Counted from the first letter of the stretch, positions 50,766 through 61,230 are shown. The stretch: 64,000 bases of DNA from JADCRZ01 sp031399065 (GCA_031399065.1 JANNOM010000049.1:1-64000); one strand, 5' to 3'. Numbers and translations are program-made. The notes: a model not told the origin generated them from the sequence alone.

Positions 50766-51362
50766 ATGGCTTACAAGAAGACAGAACAGTACGACGAGAA
50801 GATTACGCAGGGATTAGTTACCAGTTACCGGAGCGCACTGGAACTGATAGGGGAAGACCCGGAAAGGGAAGGATTGATTAAAACGCCGGAACGTATCGCC
50901 AAAGCTATGCAGTTTATGACCCAGGGGTACCAGATGGACGCGCGATCCATACTGGAATCTGCCAAATTCCAGGAAGATGTGAGTGAGATGGTGATCGTAA
51001 AAGACATCGAACTTTACAGCATGTGCGAGCACCATATGCTGCCTTTTTACGGCAAAGCCCACGTGGCCTATATACCCAATGGATGGATCACCGGGCTCAG
51101 CAAACTGGCCAGGGTAGTAGATGTATACAGCCGCCGCCTACAGGTGCAGGAAAGACTTACCCACCAGATTATGCTGGCGATTAAAGACACGCTTAATCCC
51201 CACGGCGTGGCAGTTGTAGTAGAAGCATCGCACCTTTGCATGATGATGCGGGGAGTGCAAAAACAGAACTCCGTTACCACCACATCGGCCTTTTGCGGCG
51301 AGTTCGAAAAAAATGAAACCAGGAGCGAGTTTATCCGGTTAGTGGGTTCCAAATTGCATTAA
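50766..51362 (+). CDS. folE: GTP cyclohydrolase I
   Basis: FolE opens GTP to dihydroneopterin triphosphate, the substrate of both upstream pterin synthases and of the folate pathway. The 198 residues show TPERIAKAMQFMTQGY, the zinc site and active centre in YSMCEHHMLPFYGKAHVAY (Cys then His-His), GLSKLARVVDVYSRRLQVQE and the second zinc cysteine in HLCMMMRGVQKQNS. It is the type IA, zinc-dependent form. Position directly after two pterin synthases suggests supply of a pterin product other than folate. Confidence 0.96.
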   Translation: MAYKKTEQYDEKITQGLVTSYRSALELIGEDPEREGLIKTPERIAKAMQFMTQGYQMDARSILESAKFQEDVSEMVIVKDIELYSMCEHHMLPFYGKAHVAYIPNGWITGLSKLARVVDVYSRRLQVQERLTHQIMLAIKDTLNPHGVAVVVEASHLCMMMRGVQKQNSVTTTSAFCGEFEKNETRSEFIRLVGSKLH

Positions 51363-51374
51363 CATAATTTCCTT

Positions 51375-51382
51375 TATTTTTG
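51375..51382 (+). promoter_or_regulatory. Bacteroidota -7 box for fabD
   Basis: TATTTTTG is an exact TAnnTTTG match 21 bases upstream of the chosen fabD start codon. Confidence 0.6.
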
Positions 51383-51403
51383 CCCGCTAATTACAATCTG
51401 AGT

Positions 51404-52294
51404 ATGAAGAATGCTTTCGTATTTCCCGGACAGGGTTCCCAGTACCCGGGAATGGGCAAGAATTATTATGACAATAGCGCATTTGCCAAAAAGCTGTTCG
51501 AACAGGCCAATGAGCAACTGGGTTTCCGTATATCCGATATTATGTTTTCCGGTACGGAAGAAGCGTTACGGGAAACCAATATCTCCCAGCCGGCAGTATT
51601 TCTTCATTCCATTATAGCATTTAAAAGCGTGGAAGGTATACGGCCGGATATGGTGGCCGGTCATTCCCTGGGTGAATTTTCTGCCCTGGTGGCCAACGGT
51701 ACGCTGAGTTTCGAAGATGCACTGCAACTGGTTTCTCTCCGGGCAGAAGCCATGCGCAAAGCCTGCATAGCTACCCCTTCTACCATGGCTGCGGTGCTGG
51801 GCCTTGAAGCCTCTGCCGTGGAAGCCGTATGCAGCGAAGTACAAAGTGAAAGCGGTGAAGTGGTAGTTCCTGCCAATTATAACCATCCTTCCCAACTGGT
51901 AATCTCCGGTTCTCTTAAGGGGGTGGAACTGGCAAGTATCCGTTTAAAGGAAGCAGGTGCTAAAAAGACCGTCCCATTATCAGTGAGCGGCGCATTCCAT
52001 TCTCCGCTGATGGAGCCCGCCCGCGAGGAATTTAAAATAGCCATCGAAAAAATAAACTTTCACCAGCCAACGGCGCATATTTATCAGAACGTAGTGGCGA
52101 AAGCTGTATTCGACCGCGAAGAAATAAAACAAAACCTGATAGACCAGTTGACAGGCGCCGTAAAATGGACGCAGAGTGTGCAGGCAATGATCACGGATGG
52201 GGCTACCCGGTTCGTGGAAATAGGTCCGGGCAAAGTGCTACAGGGTCTTATTCTTAAGATCGACAAATCCGTAACGGTGGAAGGGGTCAATTAA
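51404..52294 (+). CDS. fabD: Malonyl-CoA:ACP transacylase
   Basis: FabD loads malonyl groups onto acyl carrier protein for fatty acid synthesis. The 296 residues have VFPGQGSQYPGMGK at 6-19, the nucleophile Ser88 in VAGHSLGEFSAL, the malonate-binding arginine in SLRAEAMRKA and the catalytic His in SGAFHSPLMEPA. ATG 51404 is the proper start (MKNAFVFPGQ). A TTG at 51380 would add eight residues and fall inside the promoter. The gene ends tail to tail with fabH, sharing 4 bases. Confidence 0.95.
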   Translation: MKNAFVFPGQGSQYPGMGKNYYDNSAFAKKLFEQANEQLGFRISDIMFSGTEEALRETNISQPAVFLHSIIAFKSVEGIRPDMVAGHSLGEFSALVANGTLSFEDALQLVSLRAEAMRKACIATPSTMAAVLGLEASAVEAVCSEVQSESGEVVVPANYNHPSQLVISGSLKGVELASIRLKEAGAKKTVPLSVSGAFHSPLMEPAREEFKIAIEKINFHQPTAHIYQNVVAKAVFDREEIKQNLIDQLTGAVKWTQSVQAMITDGATRFVEIGPGKVLQGLILKIDKSVTVEGVN

Positions 52295-53283
52295 TATCCC
52301 CATTTTAGGAGGCTGGCTCCCCAGGTAAAACCTCCTCCGAAGGCCGCCAGTACAAGGTTGTCTCCTTTCTTTAATTTTGACTCCCAGTCCCACAAACACA
52401 AGGGAATAGTAGCTGCCGTGGTGTTACCGTACCGGTGTATGTTAAGCATTACCTTCTCCGGCGGCAGCCCTATGCGGCTGGAAGTGGCATCTATGATCCT
52501 TTTATTGGCCTGGTGCGGCACCAGCCAGGCGATATCGTCGCCGGTAAGTTGATTGCGTTCCAGTAATTCGAAGGCAGCATCCGCCATGCCTTTTACCGCA
52601 TATTTAAATACTGTTGGTCCTTCCTGGTAAATAAAATGCTGCTTACGGGTAACGGTTTCTATGCTGGCCGGGTTAAGCGAGCCACCTGCCTTCTGGTATA
52701 GAAAATTTTTACCGATACCATCGCTTTTCAACAGGCTGTCCAGCAGGCCATAACCTTCTTGATTGGGTTCCAGCAGCACGGCTCCGCCGCCATCTCCAAA
52801 AAGGATACAGGTATTGCGGTCGGTATAATCCACGATGGCACTCATTTTATCGGCACCTACCACTACCACTTTTTTATAACGCCCGCTTTCGATAAGAGCG
52901 GCACCGGTGGTTAGACTGAATAAAAACCCGGAGCATGCAGCGCTTACGTCGAATCCCCAGGCATTTATGGCACCTATCTTATGGCATATTATATTCGCGG
53001 TGGCAGGAAAAGGCATATCGGCCGTAACCGTCGCGCAGATAAGGCAATCTATTTCCGAAGGGTCGATGCCTCTTTTGGTACAAAGTTCAAGCACAGCCGG
53101 TGCACCCAGGTCGCTGCTGGCTTTACCAGCTCCTTTCAGGATCCTTCTCTCTATCACCCCGGTGCGGGTGCGTATCCATTCATCATTGGTGTCTACTAAC
53201 AGTTCCAGGTCTTTATTGCTCAATACATCGTCAGGTACATAGCCGCCCACAGCGGTAATTACGGCCGTTAACTTATGGTTCAT
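52291..53283 (-). CDS. fabH: Beta-ketoacyl-ACP synthase III
   Basis: FabH starts fatty acid chains by condensing an acyl-CoA with malonyl-ACP. The 330 residues have the DTNDEWIRTRTGVIERRI signature at 31-48 and the catalytic triad: Cys117 in VSAACSGFLFSL, His in WLVPHQANKRIIDA and Asn in HRYGNTTAATIP. GGGFTWGASLLKWG closes the protein. It is convergent with fabD and divergent from ruvA, with its own promoter region. Confidence 0.96.
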   Translation of the reverse strand: MNHKLTAVITAVGGYVPDDVLSNKDLELLVDTNDEWIRTRTGVIERRILKGAGKASSDLGAPAVLELCTKRGIDPSEIDCLICATVTADMPFPATANIICHKIGAINAWGFDVSAACSGFLFSLTTGAALIESGRYKKVVVVGADKMSAIVDYTDRNTCILFGDGGGAVLLEPNQEGYGLLDSLLKSDGIGKNFLYQKAGGSLNPASIETVTRKQHFIYQEGPTVFKYAVKGMADAAFELLERNQLTGDDIAWLVPHQANKRIIDATSSRIGLPPEKVMLNIHRYGNTTAATIPLCLWDWESKLKKGDNLVLAAFGGGFTWGASLLKWGY

Positions 53284-53378
53284 CAGGTATCGCTTTGAAT
53301 AAATGGGTGTAAAAGTAATGATTATGTGTCATTTACAACTGTGTTGTTATACCTGTAAGTTTTCTTACATTCGCATCC

Positions 53379-53963
53379 ATGATCGCTTATCTTAAAGGTG
53401 AATTCACCTACAAAACCCCCGGCCTGGTGCACATGGAAGTGGATGGTGTAGGGTATGAAGTGCAGATCAGCCTTAATACCTATACCCATATACAGTCGCT
53501 GCACAAAGGTATACTGATGACACACCTGCTGGTGCGGGAAGATGCTCATATACTATATGGCTTTTTTGATAAGGCGGAAAAAGAGATGTTCCTTCAACTG
53601 ATAGGTATCAGCGGTGTGGGATCGTCCACTGCCCGGATGATGCTGAGTTCCATGAAACCGGATGAAATAAGTCGCGCCATTTTACAGGGCAATGCGAAGC
53701 AACTGGAAAGCATAAAAGGGATCGGAAAAAAATCGGCTGAACGCATTATACTGGAGCTTCGCGACAAGTTGGGAAAGCAATCTTCCGATCTAAATATTTC
53801 ACTGCAAATCAACAATAGTTTAGAACAGGATGCGTTAAATGCCTTGATTTCCCTGGGTATCGCCAGGCCAGCGGCAGAGCAGGCTATACGAAAGGTGATG
53901 GCTTCCGGAACAGAAAGCGGACAAATTGAAGATATTATAAAAAAAGCACTTAAAACTCTATAG
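53379..53963 (+). CDS. ruvA: Holliday junction branch migration protein RuvA
   Basis: RuvA binds four-way DNA junctions and recruits the RuvB motor. The 194 residues have the OB domain (MIAYLKGEFTYKTPGLVHME and DAHILYGFFDKAEKEMF), two helix-hairpin-helix motifs (LIGISGVGSSTARMML and SIKGIGKKSAERIILELRDK) and the C-terminal RuvB-binding three-helix domain (ALNALISLGIARPAAEQAIRK in part). A near-consensus -7 box TACATTCG sits at 53366-53373, only 5 bases from the ATG, which implies an almost leaderless message. sprA follows after 43 bases, a gene order seen in other Bacteroidota. Confidence 0.95.
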   Translation: MIAYLKGEFTYKTPGLVHMEVDGVGYEVQISLNTYTHIQSLHKGILMTHLLVREDAHILYGFFDKAEKEMFLQLIGISGVGSSTARMMLSSMKPDEISRAILQGNAKQLESIKGIGKKSAERIILELRDKLGKQSSDLNISLQINNSLEQDALNALISLGIARPAAEQAIRKVMASGTESGQIEDIIKKALKTL

Positions 53964-54006
53964 GCCTATCGACCTTACCGCTACCTAACTAATTACTGAG
54001 GGAGAA

Positions 54007-57000
54007 TTGACCCGGACCATCTTTAATATCTGCAGGCTTATCACCATGCTTTTTACCATGGCACTCGTTTGCGTGCATGCAAAAGCCGGGGGTACCGATA
54101 TGCCGGAAAAATATGGTTTCCAGGACACCGTTCCGGGCCGTGCCGCCGATACACTTAAATTTCCCATCCAGGACCGCAGAAGCGATGCATACACCAACCC
54201 TTCCCGCAACCCGTTCGATCTGAAGGATCCTTCCAACAAAATAGATTCAGTAGAATACGATCCACGGACGAAAAGGTATTATATCGTGGAAAAAATCGGT
54301 ACCTCCTATTACCGCACACCTTCCTATCTCACGTTCGACGAATACATGCGGTATGTTTCCCGCAAACAGGAAGAAGATTATTTTCAGAAAAGAGGTAATA
54401 TACTTAGCGGCCTGAACCGTAAAATGGTGATGCCTAAACTGGCCGTATCGGATAATCTCTTCAACCGGATTTTCGGCAGTGGTAAGGTCGATATTAAACC
54501 GCAGGGAAATGTGGATATTACGCTTGGTTATCAGGGACAGAACATCAAAAACCCCACTTTGCCGGAGCGGGCACGCAAAACAGGAAATCTCGATTTCGAC
54601 CTGAATGCCAATCTGAACGTGGTAGGAAACGTGGGCGATAAACTTAAGTTACCTATTAGTTATAATACCCTGGCCAATTTCGACTTTGAGAACCAGTTGA
54701 AACTTGATTATATAGGAAAAGACGATGAAATCATCAAGCGTATAGAAGCCGGGAACGTTTCGTTTTCTTCTAAGGGATCGCTGATACCGGGCGCGCAATC
54801 CTTATTCGGACTCAAAACCCAGCTCCAGTTCGGTAAATTATTCGTGACCGCCGTGCTGGCTAACCAGCGGGGTCAGGGCCAGTCGATGGCTTTGCAGGGC
54901 GGGTCGGCTTCGGCCAGCTTCCAGTTTAAAGCAAATGACTACGAGGAGAACAGGCACTTCCTGATGGCCCAGTACTTCCGGGGCAATTATAATACGGCCA
55001 TGTCGCGTTTGCCGGTGGTGAATTCGCAGGTACAGGTGTTAAGGCTGGAAGTGTGGGTCACCAACCGCAATGGCTCCACTACGGATACCCGCGATATCGT
55101 TGGTTTAATGGATATCGGGGAAAGCACCCCTTTCAATCCTGTTATCCAGCCCCTGACTCCATTACCGGGCGGACTGCCGGATAACGGTGTAAACGATATT
55201 TACCAGCGGCTTAACAACGACCCTACGGCCCGTAACTCTTCCTTTATCACATCGAGGCTAGGCAGCATAGGACTTACACCGGTGCAGGATTTTGAAAAAA
55301 CCTTTGCGCGAAAGCTTAATCCCAGTGAATATTACTTCAATCCCCAGGTGGGATTTTTGTCGTTAAATCAACCCCTGCAACCCGATGAAGTACTGGCAGT
55401 GGCTTACCAGTATACTTATAATGGCCGCACTTACCAGGTGGGGGAATTTTCCCAGGACATTATACCGGACACCACGGCTATCACCTCCGGCAATCAGAAA
55501 GTATTATTTCTTAAACTGCTGAAAGCCACTTCCCAGCGGCCGAACCTGCCTATCTGGGATCTGATGATGAAAAACGTTTATGCCCTTCGCACGCCCGATG
55601 GAAGTTATCTTTCCAGCGTACAGCAGGCCGATTTTAAACTGAACGTTCTGTATGAAGAGCCCAGCCTGGGTTTAAAACGTTACCTCCCGGAAGGGCCGGC
55701 CAGCGGTCAGCCCCTGCTCACTCTGCTCAACCTGGATCGTTTAAATAACCAGCGGGATCCGCAGCCGGACGGCGTGTTCGATTTTATCGATGGATTCACG
55801 ATCATCAGTCAGCAGGCAAGAGTGATCTTCCCGCTGCTGGAACCTTTCGGGTCCGACCTGGCCCGTGTGGCGTTTACCGGGGCCACGCCGGACATCGTGC
55901 AGAAATATGTTTACACCCCCCTTTACGATACTATAAAAGAAATTGCCAAAACTTTTGCAAACCTAGACCGCTTTGTGATAAGCGGAACCGCCAAAGGTCA
56001 GTCCACTTCCGAAATCCAACTGGGTGCATTCAATGTACCGCCGGGATCGGTCAACGTAACTTCCGGAGGACAGATACTCAAAGAAGGCATCGACTATAGC
56101 GTGGATTACAATTTAGGAACCGTAAAGATTATTAATTCCGCCATCCTGAATGCGGGACTTCCGGTGAATGTATCCTATGAAAACAACGCAGGCTTCGGCA
56201 TACAGCAACGCAACTTCACCGGGCTGCGGCTCGATTACATGGCCAAGAACAATGCGCGGGAATCCCTTTCCTTCGGGGGGTCTGTCGTGAAACTGGGCGA
56301 GCGTCCCTTTTTCACCAAAATGAATTATAACGAAGATCCTATAAAGAACGTTATGTACGGGCTTGATTTCAATTACCGTTCGGAGTTCCCCAGGCTGACC
56401 AGGTGGCTCGATAAACTGCCGTTTTACAATACCAACGAAATGAGTACCATTAACGCTTATGGTGAAGCGGCGGCGTTAAAACCCGGTCACCCTTCGCAGA
56501 TTGGTAAGGGCAGCAGCGGGCTTATATACGTGGATGATTTTGAAGGCACACGTAACAGTATCGATCTGCGCTTCCCCCTCACGAGCTGGACACTTGCTTC
56601 CACACCGCAGAACAATGGACTGTTTCCCGAAGGGTCTCTTTCCGATTCCCTACCCTACGGGGTGAACCGCGCCAAGCTGGCCTGGTATAATATAGAGCCC
56701 AATCTGCAGGATGCGCGGGGAAACAACAACCCCGTGAAAGGGCTGGGCCCGGAATACTTTGGCGACCCGAGGGTACGTGCCGTGCAGCAGCAGCAGATAT
56801 ACCCGGCCCGATCTCTCGACTATGGACAAACGCAATTGGTGACATTCGACCTTTCCTATTTCCCCGACGAAAAAGGTCCCTATAACTTCGACACCCGGCC
56901 GGGCAGCGTGAATGCCAATGGCAAATTGCTGAATCCCAAACAACGATGGGCCGGTATCATGCGCGGCCTCGACCAGGTGGACTTCGAGACAGGCAACGTG

Positions 57001-60000
57001 GAGTTCATCGAATTCTGGCTCCAGGATCCTTTTCTTAAAAAACCAGGGAGCACCGGCGGACAATTATACTTTAACCTGGGAAACGTATCAGAAGACGTAC
57101 TGCGCGATGGAAGACGCTTTTTCGAAAACGGATTGCCTACCCCCAATATCAAAGCAGAAGTAGACAATACAACGCAGTGGGGACAGGTGCCTGCCAACCC
57201 GATACAGGTAACCCAGGCGTTCAGTAACGACCCGGCAGACAGGCCTTTCCAGGATGTAGGTTTTGACGGGCTCGACAATGCCGCTGAATCTGTTAAGTTC
57301 CAGAACTACCTGGGACAACTACAGAATAATTTCGGAGGAGGGTCTGCTGCTTACCTGGATGCCCTGCTCGATCCGGCTTCCGACGATTTCAGGAACTACC
57401 GGGACGGGACATACGATAAGTCCGGTGCGGACATACTGGCCCGCTATAAAAACATTAATAGCCCCCAGGGCAATTCACCCATCGCCACGGCAAGTGATAA
57501 CAGCACTTCTGCGTTTACTCTTACACCCGACCAGGAAGACCTTAACAGGGATAACACACTCAACGAACTCGAAGAATATTTTCAGTATAAACTCGACCTG
57601 GTACCAGGCCAGTTACAAGTGGGTCAGAACTATATAACGGATATGATCACCGTAAACCCGGATGTACCCGGAGCAGTACAGGAAAAATGGTACCTGATGC
57701 GCATTCCTATTGCCGACTACGAAAGTAAAGTGGGTAATATACCCGATTTTAAATCGATCCGCTTTATGCGTATGTTCCTCACCGGGTTTGAAGATTCGGT
57801 TACCTGCCGCTTCGCAAAACTGGAACTGGTGCGTAATCAATGGCGCCGGTTTTCCTTCGACCTGGATACCACCGGCGAATACAAGCCCCTGCCCGAGAAC
57901 TCGCCTACTACCTTGAACGTACTGGCGGTAAATGTGGAAGAAAATAGCAGACGTGCGCCGGTTAATTATGTGATTCCCCCAGGTATAGAACGCGTGCAGC
58001 AACTTAGTAATAACAACGTTAACCTGCTGCAGAACGAACAGTCCATGAGTATGCAGGTATGCAACCTGGAGAATGGTAAATCAAGAGGGGTATTTAAAAC
58101 CCTTAACCTCGATCTGCGCCAGTATGGTAAAATGCAGATGTTTATACATGCAGAAAGCGTGCAGGCTCAAACATCTCTTAGAAATGATGATCTTACTGCC
58201 GTGATTCGCGTTGGTAACGATTTTATCGGTAACTACTATGAAATAAGAATACCGTTGAAGGTAACTGCTTTCGGTGCCACGATCGATTCCCTGGTATGGC
58301 CTACGGAGAATGAACTCAATCTCGATCTTACGCGGCTTACCCGGCTTAAAATATCGCGTAACAATAGTACGCCGCCTAACACTTATTATAAAGAAACCGA
58401 CGGCGATGGTAAAACCTACGCGATACTGGGAAACCCGAACCTGGGTGAAGTACGCGGTATCTTTCTGGGCGTAGAGAACACCCGTTTGCCGGTGGCATGT
58501 ACAGAAGCGTGGTTCAATGAGCTGCGCCTTTCTTCCATCGATGAAAAGGGAGGGTATGCGGCCGTGGGCAGGGTAGATCTTAAACTGGCCGACCTGGGTA
58601 CGCTTTCTTTTTCGGGAAGCGTGCGAACAACAGGGTTCGGAACACTGGAGCAACGCGTTAATGAACGTGCCCGGGAGAATACTACCCAGTTTGACGTGGC
58701 CACTAATCTGGAACTGGGTAAACTGCTGCCAGCAAAAGTGGGCATGTCGATCCCCGTGTATGCAGGTATAACGCAAACAGTCAATACCCCGGAGTATGAT
58801 CCGTATGATCTCGATCTTAAATTAAATGAGAAGATCAATAATGCGTCCGCCAACCAGCGTGATTCTATCCGTAATGACGCGATCGATATCATAACGGTAA
58901 AAACGGTGAATTTTACGAATGTTAAAAAGATGAACACCACCGGCAAAAAGCAGCGGATATGGAGTATCGAGAACCTGGATGTCAGTTATTCCTATACCAA
59001 GCAGGAACATCGTAGCCCGCTGATAGAAAATGAAGAGGTCACCAGGCACCGGGCGGGACTTGGCTACAATTATACAGCCACCCCCCGTTATTGGGAGCCG
59101 GTTAAGAAGCTCATTAAGTCGAATTCCCCCTGGTATAACCTGCTTAAAGATTTTAACTTAAACCCAAATCCTTCGCTCCTTAGTTTCAGAGCAGATGTCA
59201 ACCGGCAGTTCGGTGCTTTCCGGGCAAGGAATGTGGGCGGTCCCAAAGGCACTATCCCGGAAACGTTCGACAAGTATTTTACTTTCGACCGGTATTACAA
59301 TGCCCGGTGGGATCTGACCCGGTCGCTCAATCTCGACTTCTCCGCCACCAATAAGGCAAGGGTAGACGAAGATACAGGCAGGCTCGATAAGCAGGAAAGA
59401 GAGCGGTTAAGGAGAAATTTCTTTAAAGGAGGGCGTAATACGCTGTATGACCAAACGATTAACTTTAGCTATGTGCTGCCTACGGGCAAACTGCCTTTCC
59501 TGGACTGGACCACGTTCCGGGCAGGCTATTCCGCCCGTTATAACTGGATGGCTTCTTCACTGGACTCACTGGCCCGCGCACTGGGAAATTTTATCAGTAA
59601 TGGCCAGGAAAAGAATATAACCGGCGAACTGGATTTTACCAAATTATATAATAAATCGCGCCTCCTGAGGGCACTCGACTGGGATGCACCCAAGCCATTA
59701 CCACCGCCACCCAACGCGCCTAAAACAACGGATACTACTGCCAATGGTAAGGCAAAAAAGGTTAAAAGACCTCCCGGTGAACTGCCCCAGCTAAACCTTG
59801 CCGTAAAAGTGGTAGGAAGAATACTTACTTCCTTTAAACGAATGAGTATTAATTACTCCGAAACGGGTACTACCAACCTGGCGGGGTATATGGACAGCAC
59901 CCGGCTACTTGGCGTAAATGTGCGCAATAACTTTGCCCCGGGATGGGACTTTGTGCTGGGCCGACAGCCGGATACCAACTACATTAACCGTTTTGCCCAG

Positions 60001-61230
60001 AAAGGATTACTGACCCACAGTACATTGTTCAATACCCTTAACCGGCAGGATTATAATCAGCGTTTAAGCATCACCGCCCAACTCATACCGGTGCGGGATC
60101 TTACCATCGACCTTAACCTCGATAAAACATTCGGTAAAACCTATTCTGAACTGTTTAAGGACACCATCGGTAATTCAAACCTGGTTCGGCTGAATCCTTA
60201 TACGGCCGGTAGTTTCAGCGTTAGTTATGTATCGTTCCAGACAATGTTCGAGAAGTTTCAGCCCAATGAGATATCTGCCACTTTCGAGAAGTTCCAGGCC
60301 AATCGGGTGATATTATCCCAGCGCCTGGGTAAAGAGAACCCGTATGCCGCAGGAGCATCCGTAGACCAGGAAGGATATGTGGAAGGCTATGGAAAATATG
60401 CCCAGGATGTGCTGATACCTGCATTTATAGCGGCCTATACCAATAAGGATCCTAACAGCGTACCGCTTATAAAACAGAGTAATCCGAATACCAGATCAAA
60501 TCCTTTCTCGGGGATACTGCCGAAGCCCAACTGGCGTATAACATACAACGGCCTTACCCGCATCCCCGGGTTCGATAAGATATTCACCAACTTCAGCATT
60601 ACGCATGGTTATAATAGCACCCTGAGTATGAACAGTTTTAATTCAGCACTGCTTTTCAGGGATCCATTTAGTTTTGGTTATCCGGTGTTCCGGGATACCG
60701 TAAGTAATAATTACGTTCCTTATTTCCTGATACCCAACATCACTATATCGGAAGCATTTGCCCCGTTAATCGACCTGGATATGCAGTTTACGAACGAGTT
60801 GTCGGCCAGGTTCGAGTATAAAAAATCGCGGCAACTAAGTCTTAGCCTGATCGATTACCAGCTAAGCGAAACAAGGTCTACCGAATTTACCATAGGTGGC
60901 GGATTGAGAAAACGCGGATTTAAACTGCCATTCAAACTTCCGTTTACTAAAAAAGACGCAAAAGCGGGTGCTAATGATGTAAACTTCCGCCTGGACCTCA
61001 GTCTGCGTGATGATGCCACTTCCAACAGCCGGCTTGACCAGGACGCGGCGTTGCCTACATCGGGCCAGAAAGTGATCACCATTTCGCCTGCGATCGATTA
61101 TGTACTGAACAATCGGATCAATCTGAAATTCTATTTCGACCAGCGGAGAGTAGAGCCTAAAATATCCACATCACCACCCATCACCACTACGCGGGCAGGT
61201 GTGCAGATCAGGGTATCATTAGCTCAGTAG
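54007..61230 (+). CDS. sprA: Type IX secretion system outer-membrane translocon SprA
   Basis: SprA is the giant beta-barrel channel through which the type IX secretion system exports surface and gliding proteins. The 2407 residues match the family size (about 2,300-2,500). An N-terminal signal peptide (TRTIFNICRLITMLFTMALV, then HAKA) is followed by the SprA pattern: RNPFDLKDPSNKIDSVEYDP, QGNVDITLGYQGQNIKNPTLP, AGNVSFSSKGSLIPGAQSLFGLKTQLQ and IYVDDFEGTRNSIDLRFPL in sections, with a C-terminal region ending RAGVQIRVSLAQ. Translation must start at TTG 54007: an in-frame stop lies at 53986 and the next ATG (54046) would leave no positive charge before the hydrophobic core. No frameshift is seen across 7.2 kb. 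Confidence 0.97.
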   Translation: MTRTIFNICRLITMLFTMALVCVHAKAGGTDMPEKYGFQDTVPGRAADTLKFPIQDRRSDAYTNPSRNPFDLKDPSNKIDSVEYDPRTKRYYIVEKIGTSYYRTPSYLTFDEYMRYVSRKQEEDYFQKRGNILSGLNRKMVMPKLAVSDNLFNRIFGSGKVDIKPQGNVDITLGYQGQNIKNPTLPERARKTGNLDFDLNANLNVVGNVGDKLKLPISYNTLANFDFENQLKLDYIGKDDEIIKRIEAGNVSFSSKGSLIPGAQSLFGLKTQLQFGKLFVTAVLANQRGQGQSMALQGGSASASFQFKANDYEENRHFLMAQYFRGNYNTAMSRLPVVNSQVQVLRLEVWVTNRNGSTTDTRDIVGLMDIGESTPFNPVIQPLTPLPGGLPDNGVNDIYQRLNNDPTARNSSFITSRLGSIGLTPVQDFEKTFARKLNPSEYYFNPQVGFLSLNQPLQPDEVLAVAYQYTYNGRTYQVGEFSQDIIPDTTAITSGNQKVLFLKLLKATSQRPNLPIWDLMMKNVYALRTPDGSYLSSVQQADFKLNVLYEEPSLGLKRYLPEGPASGQPLLTLLNLDRLNNQRDPQPDGVFDFIDGFTIISQQARVIFPLLEPFGSDLARVAFTGATPDIVQKYVYTPLYDTIKEIAKTFANLDRFVISGTAKGQSTSEIQLGAFNVPPGSVNVTSGGQILKEGIDYSVDYNLGTVKIINSAILNAGLPVNVSYENNAGFGIQQRNFTGLRLDYMAKNNARESLSFGGSVVKLGERPFFTKMNYNEDPIKNVMYGLDFNYRSEFPRLTRWLDKLPFYNTNEMSTINAYGEAAALKPGHPSQIGKGSSGLIYVDDFEGTRNSIDLRFPLTSWTLASTPQNNGLFPEGSLSDSLPYGVNRAKLAWYNIEPNLQDARGNNNPVKGLGPEYFGDPRVRAVQQQQIYPARSLDYGQTQLVTFDLSYFPDEKGPYNFDTRPGSVNANGKLLNPKQRWAGIMRGLDQVDFETGNVEFIEFWLQDPFLKKPGSTGGQLYFNLGNVSEDVLRDGRRFFENGLPTPNIKAEVDNTTQWGQVPANPIQVTQAFSNDPADRPFQDVGFDGLDNAAESVKFQNYLGQLQNNFGGGSAAYLDALLDPASDDFRNYRDGTYDKSGADILARYKNINSPQGNSPIATASDNSTSAFTLTPDQEDLNRDNTLNELEEYFQYKLDLVPGQLQVGQNYITDMITVNPDVPGAVQEKWYLMRIPIADYESKVGNIPDFKSIRFMRMFLTGFEDSVTCRFAKLELVRNQWRRFSFDLDTTGEYKPLPENSPTTLNVLAVNVEENSRRAPVNYVIPPGIERVQQLSNNNVNLLQNEQSMSMQVCNLENGKSRGVFKTLNLDLRQYGKMQMFIHAESVQAQTSLRNDDLTAVIRVGNDFIGNYYEIRIPLKVTAFGATIDSLVWPTENELNLDLTRLTRLKISRNNSTPPNTYYKETDGDGKTYAILGNPNLGEVRGIFLGVENTRLPVACTEAWFNELRLSSIDEKGGYAAVGRVDLKLADLGTLSFSGSVRTTGFGTLEQRVNERARENTTQFDVATNLELGKLLPAKVGMSIPVYAGITQTVNTPEYDPYDLDLKLNEKINNASANQRDSIRNDAIDIITVKTVNFTNVKKMNTTGKKQRIWSIENLDVSYSYTKQEHRSPLIENEEVTRHRAGLGYNYTATPRYWEPVKKLIKSNSPWYNLLKDFNLNPNPSLLSFRADVNRQFGAFRARNVGGPKGTIPETFDKYFTFDRYYNARWDLTRSLNLDFSATNKARVDEDTGRLDKQERERLRRNFFKGGRNTLYDQTINFSYVLPTGKLPFLDWTTFRAGYSARYNWMASSLDSLARALGNFISNGQEKNITGELDFTKLYNKSRLLRALDWDAPKPLPPPPNAPKTTDTTANGKAKKVKRPPGELPQLNLAVKVVGRILTSFKRMSINYSETGTTNLAGYMDSTRLLGVNVRNNFAPGWDFVLGRQPDTNYINRFAQKGLLTHSTLFNTLNRQDYNQRLSITAQLIPVRDLTIDLNLDKTFGKTYSELFKDTIGNSNLVRLNPYTAGSFSVSYVSFQTMFEKFQPNEISATFEKFQANRVILSQRLGKENPYAAGASVDQEGYVEGYGKYAQDVLIPAFIAAYTNKDPNSVPLIKQSNPNTRSNPFSGILPKPNWRITYNGLTRIPGFDKIFTNFSITHGYNSTLSMNSFNSALLFRDPFSFGYPVFRDTVSNNYVPYFLIPNITISEAFAPLIDLDMQFTNELSARFEYKKSRQLSLSLIDYQLSETRSTEFTIGGGLRKRGFKLPFKLPFTKKDAKAGANDVNFRLDLSLRDDATSNSRLDQDAALPTSGQKVITISPAIDYVLNNRINLKFYFDQRRVEPKISTSPPITTTRAGVQIRVSLAQ

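Noticed and set aside
51380..51403. TTG start for fabD
   Set aside because: It overlaps the -7 box, and the conserved family start is the ATG at 51404.
58081..58776. 231-residue frame antisense to sprA
   Set aside because: It is a shadow frame with no recognisable motif, inside the conserved SprA coding sequence.
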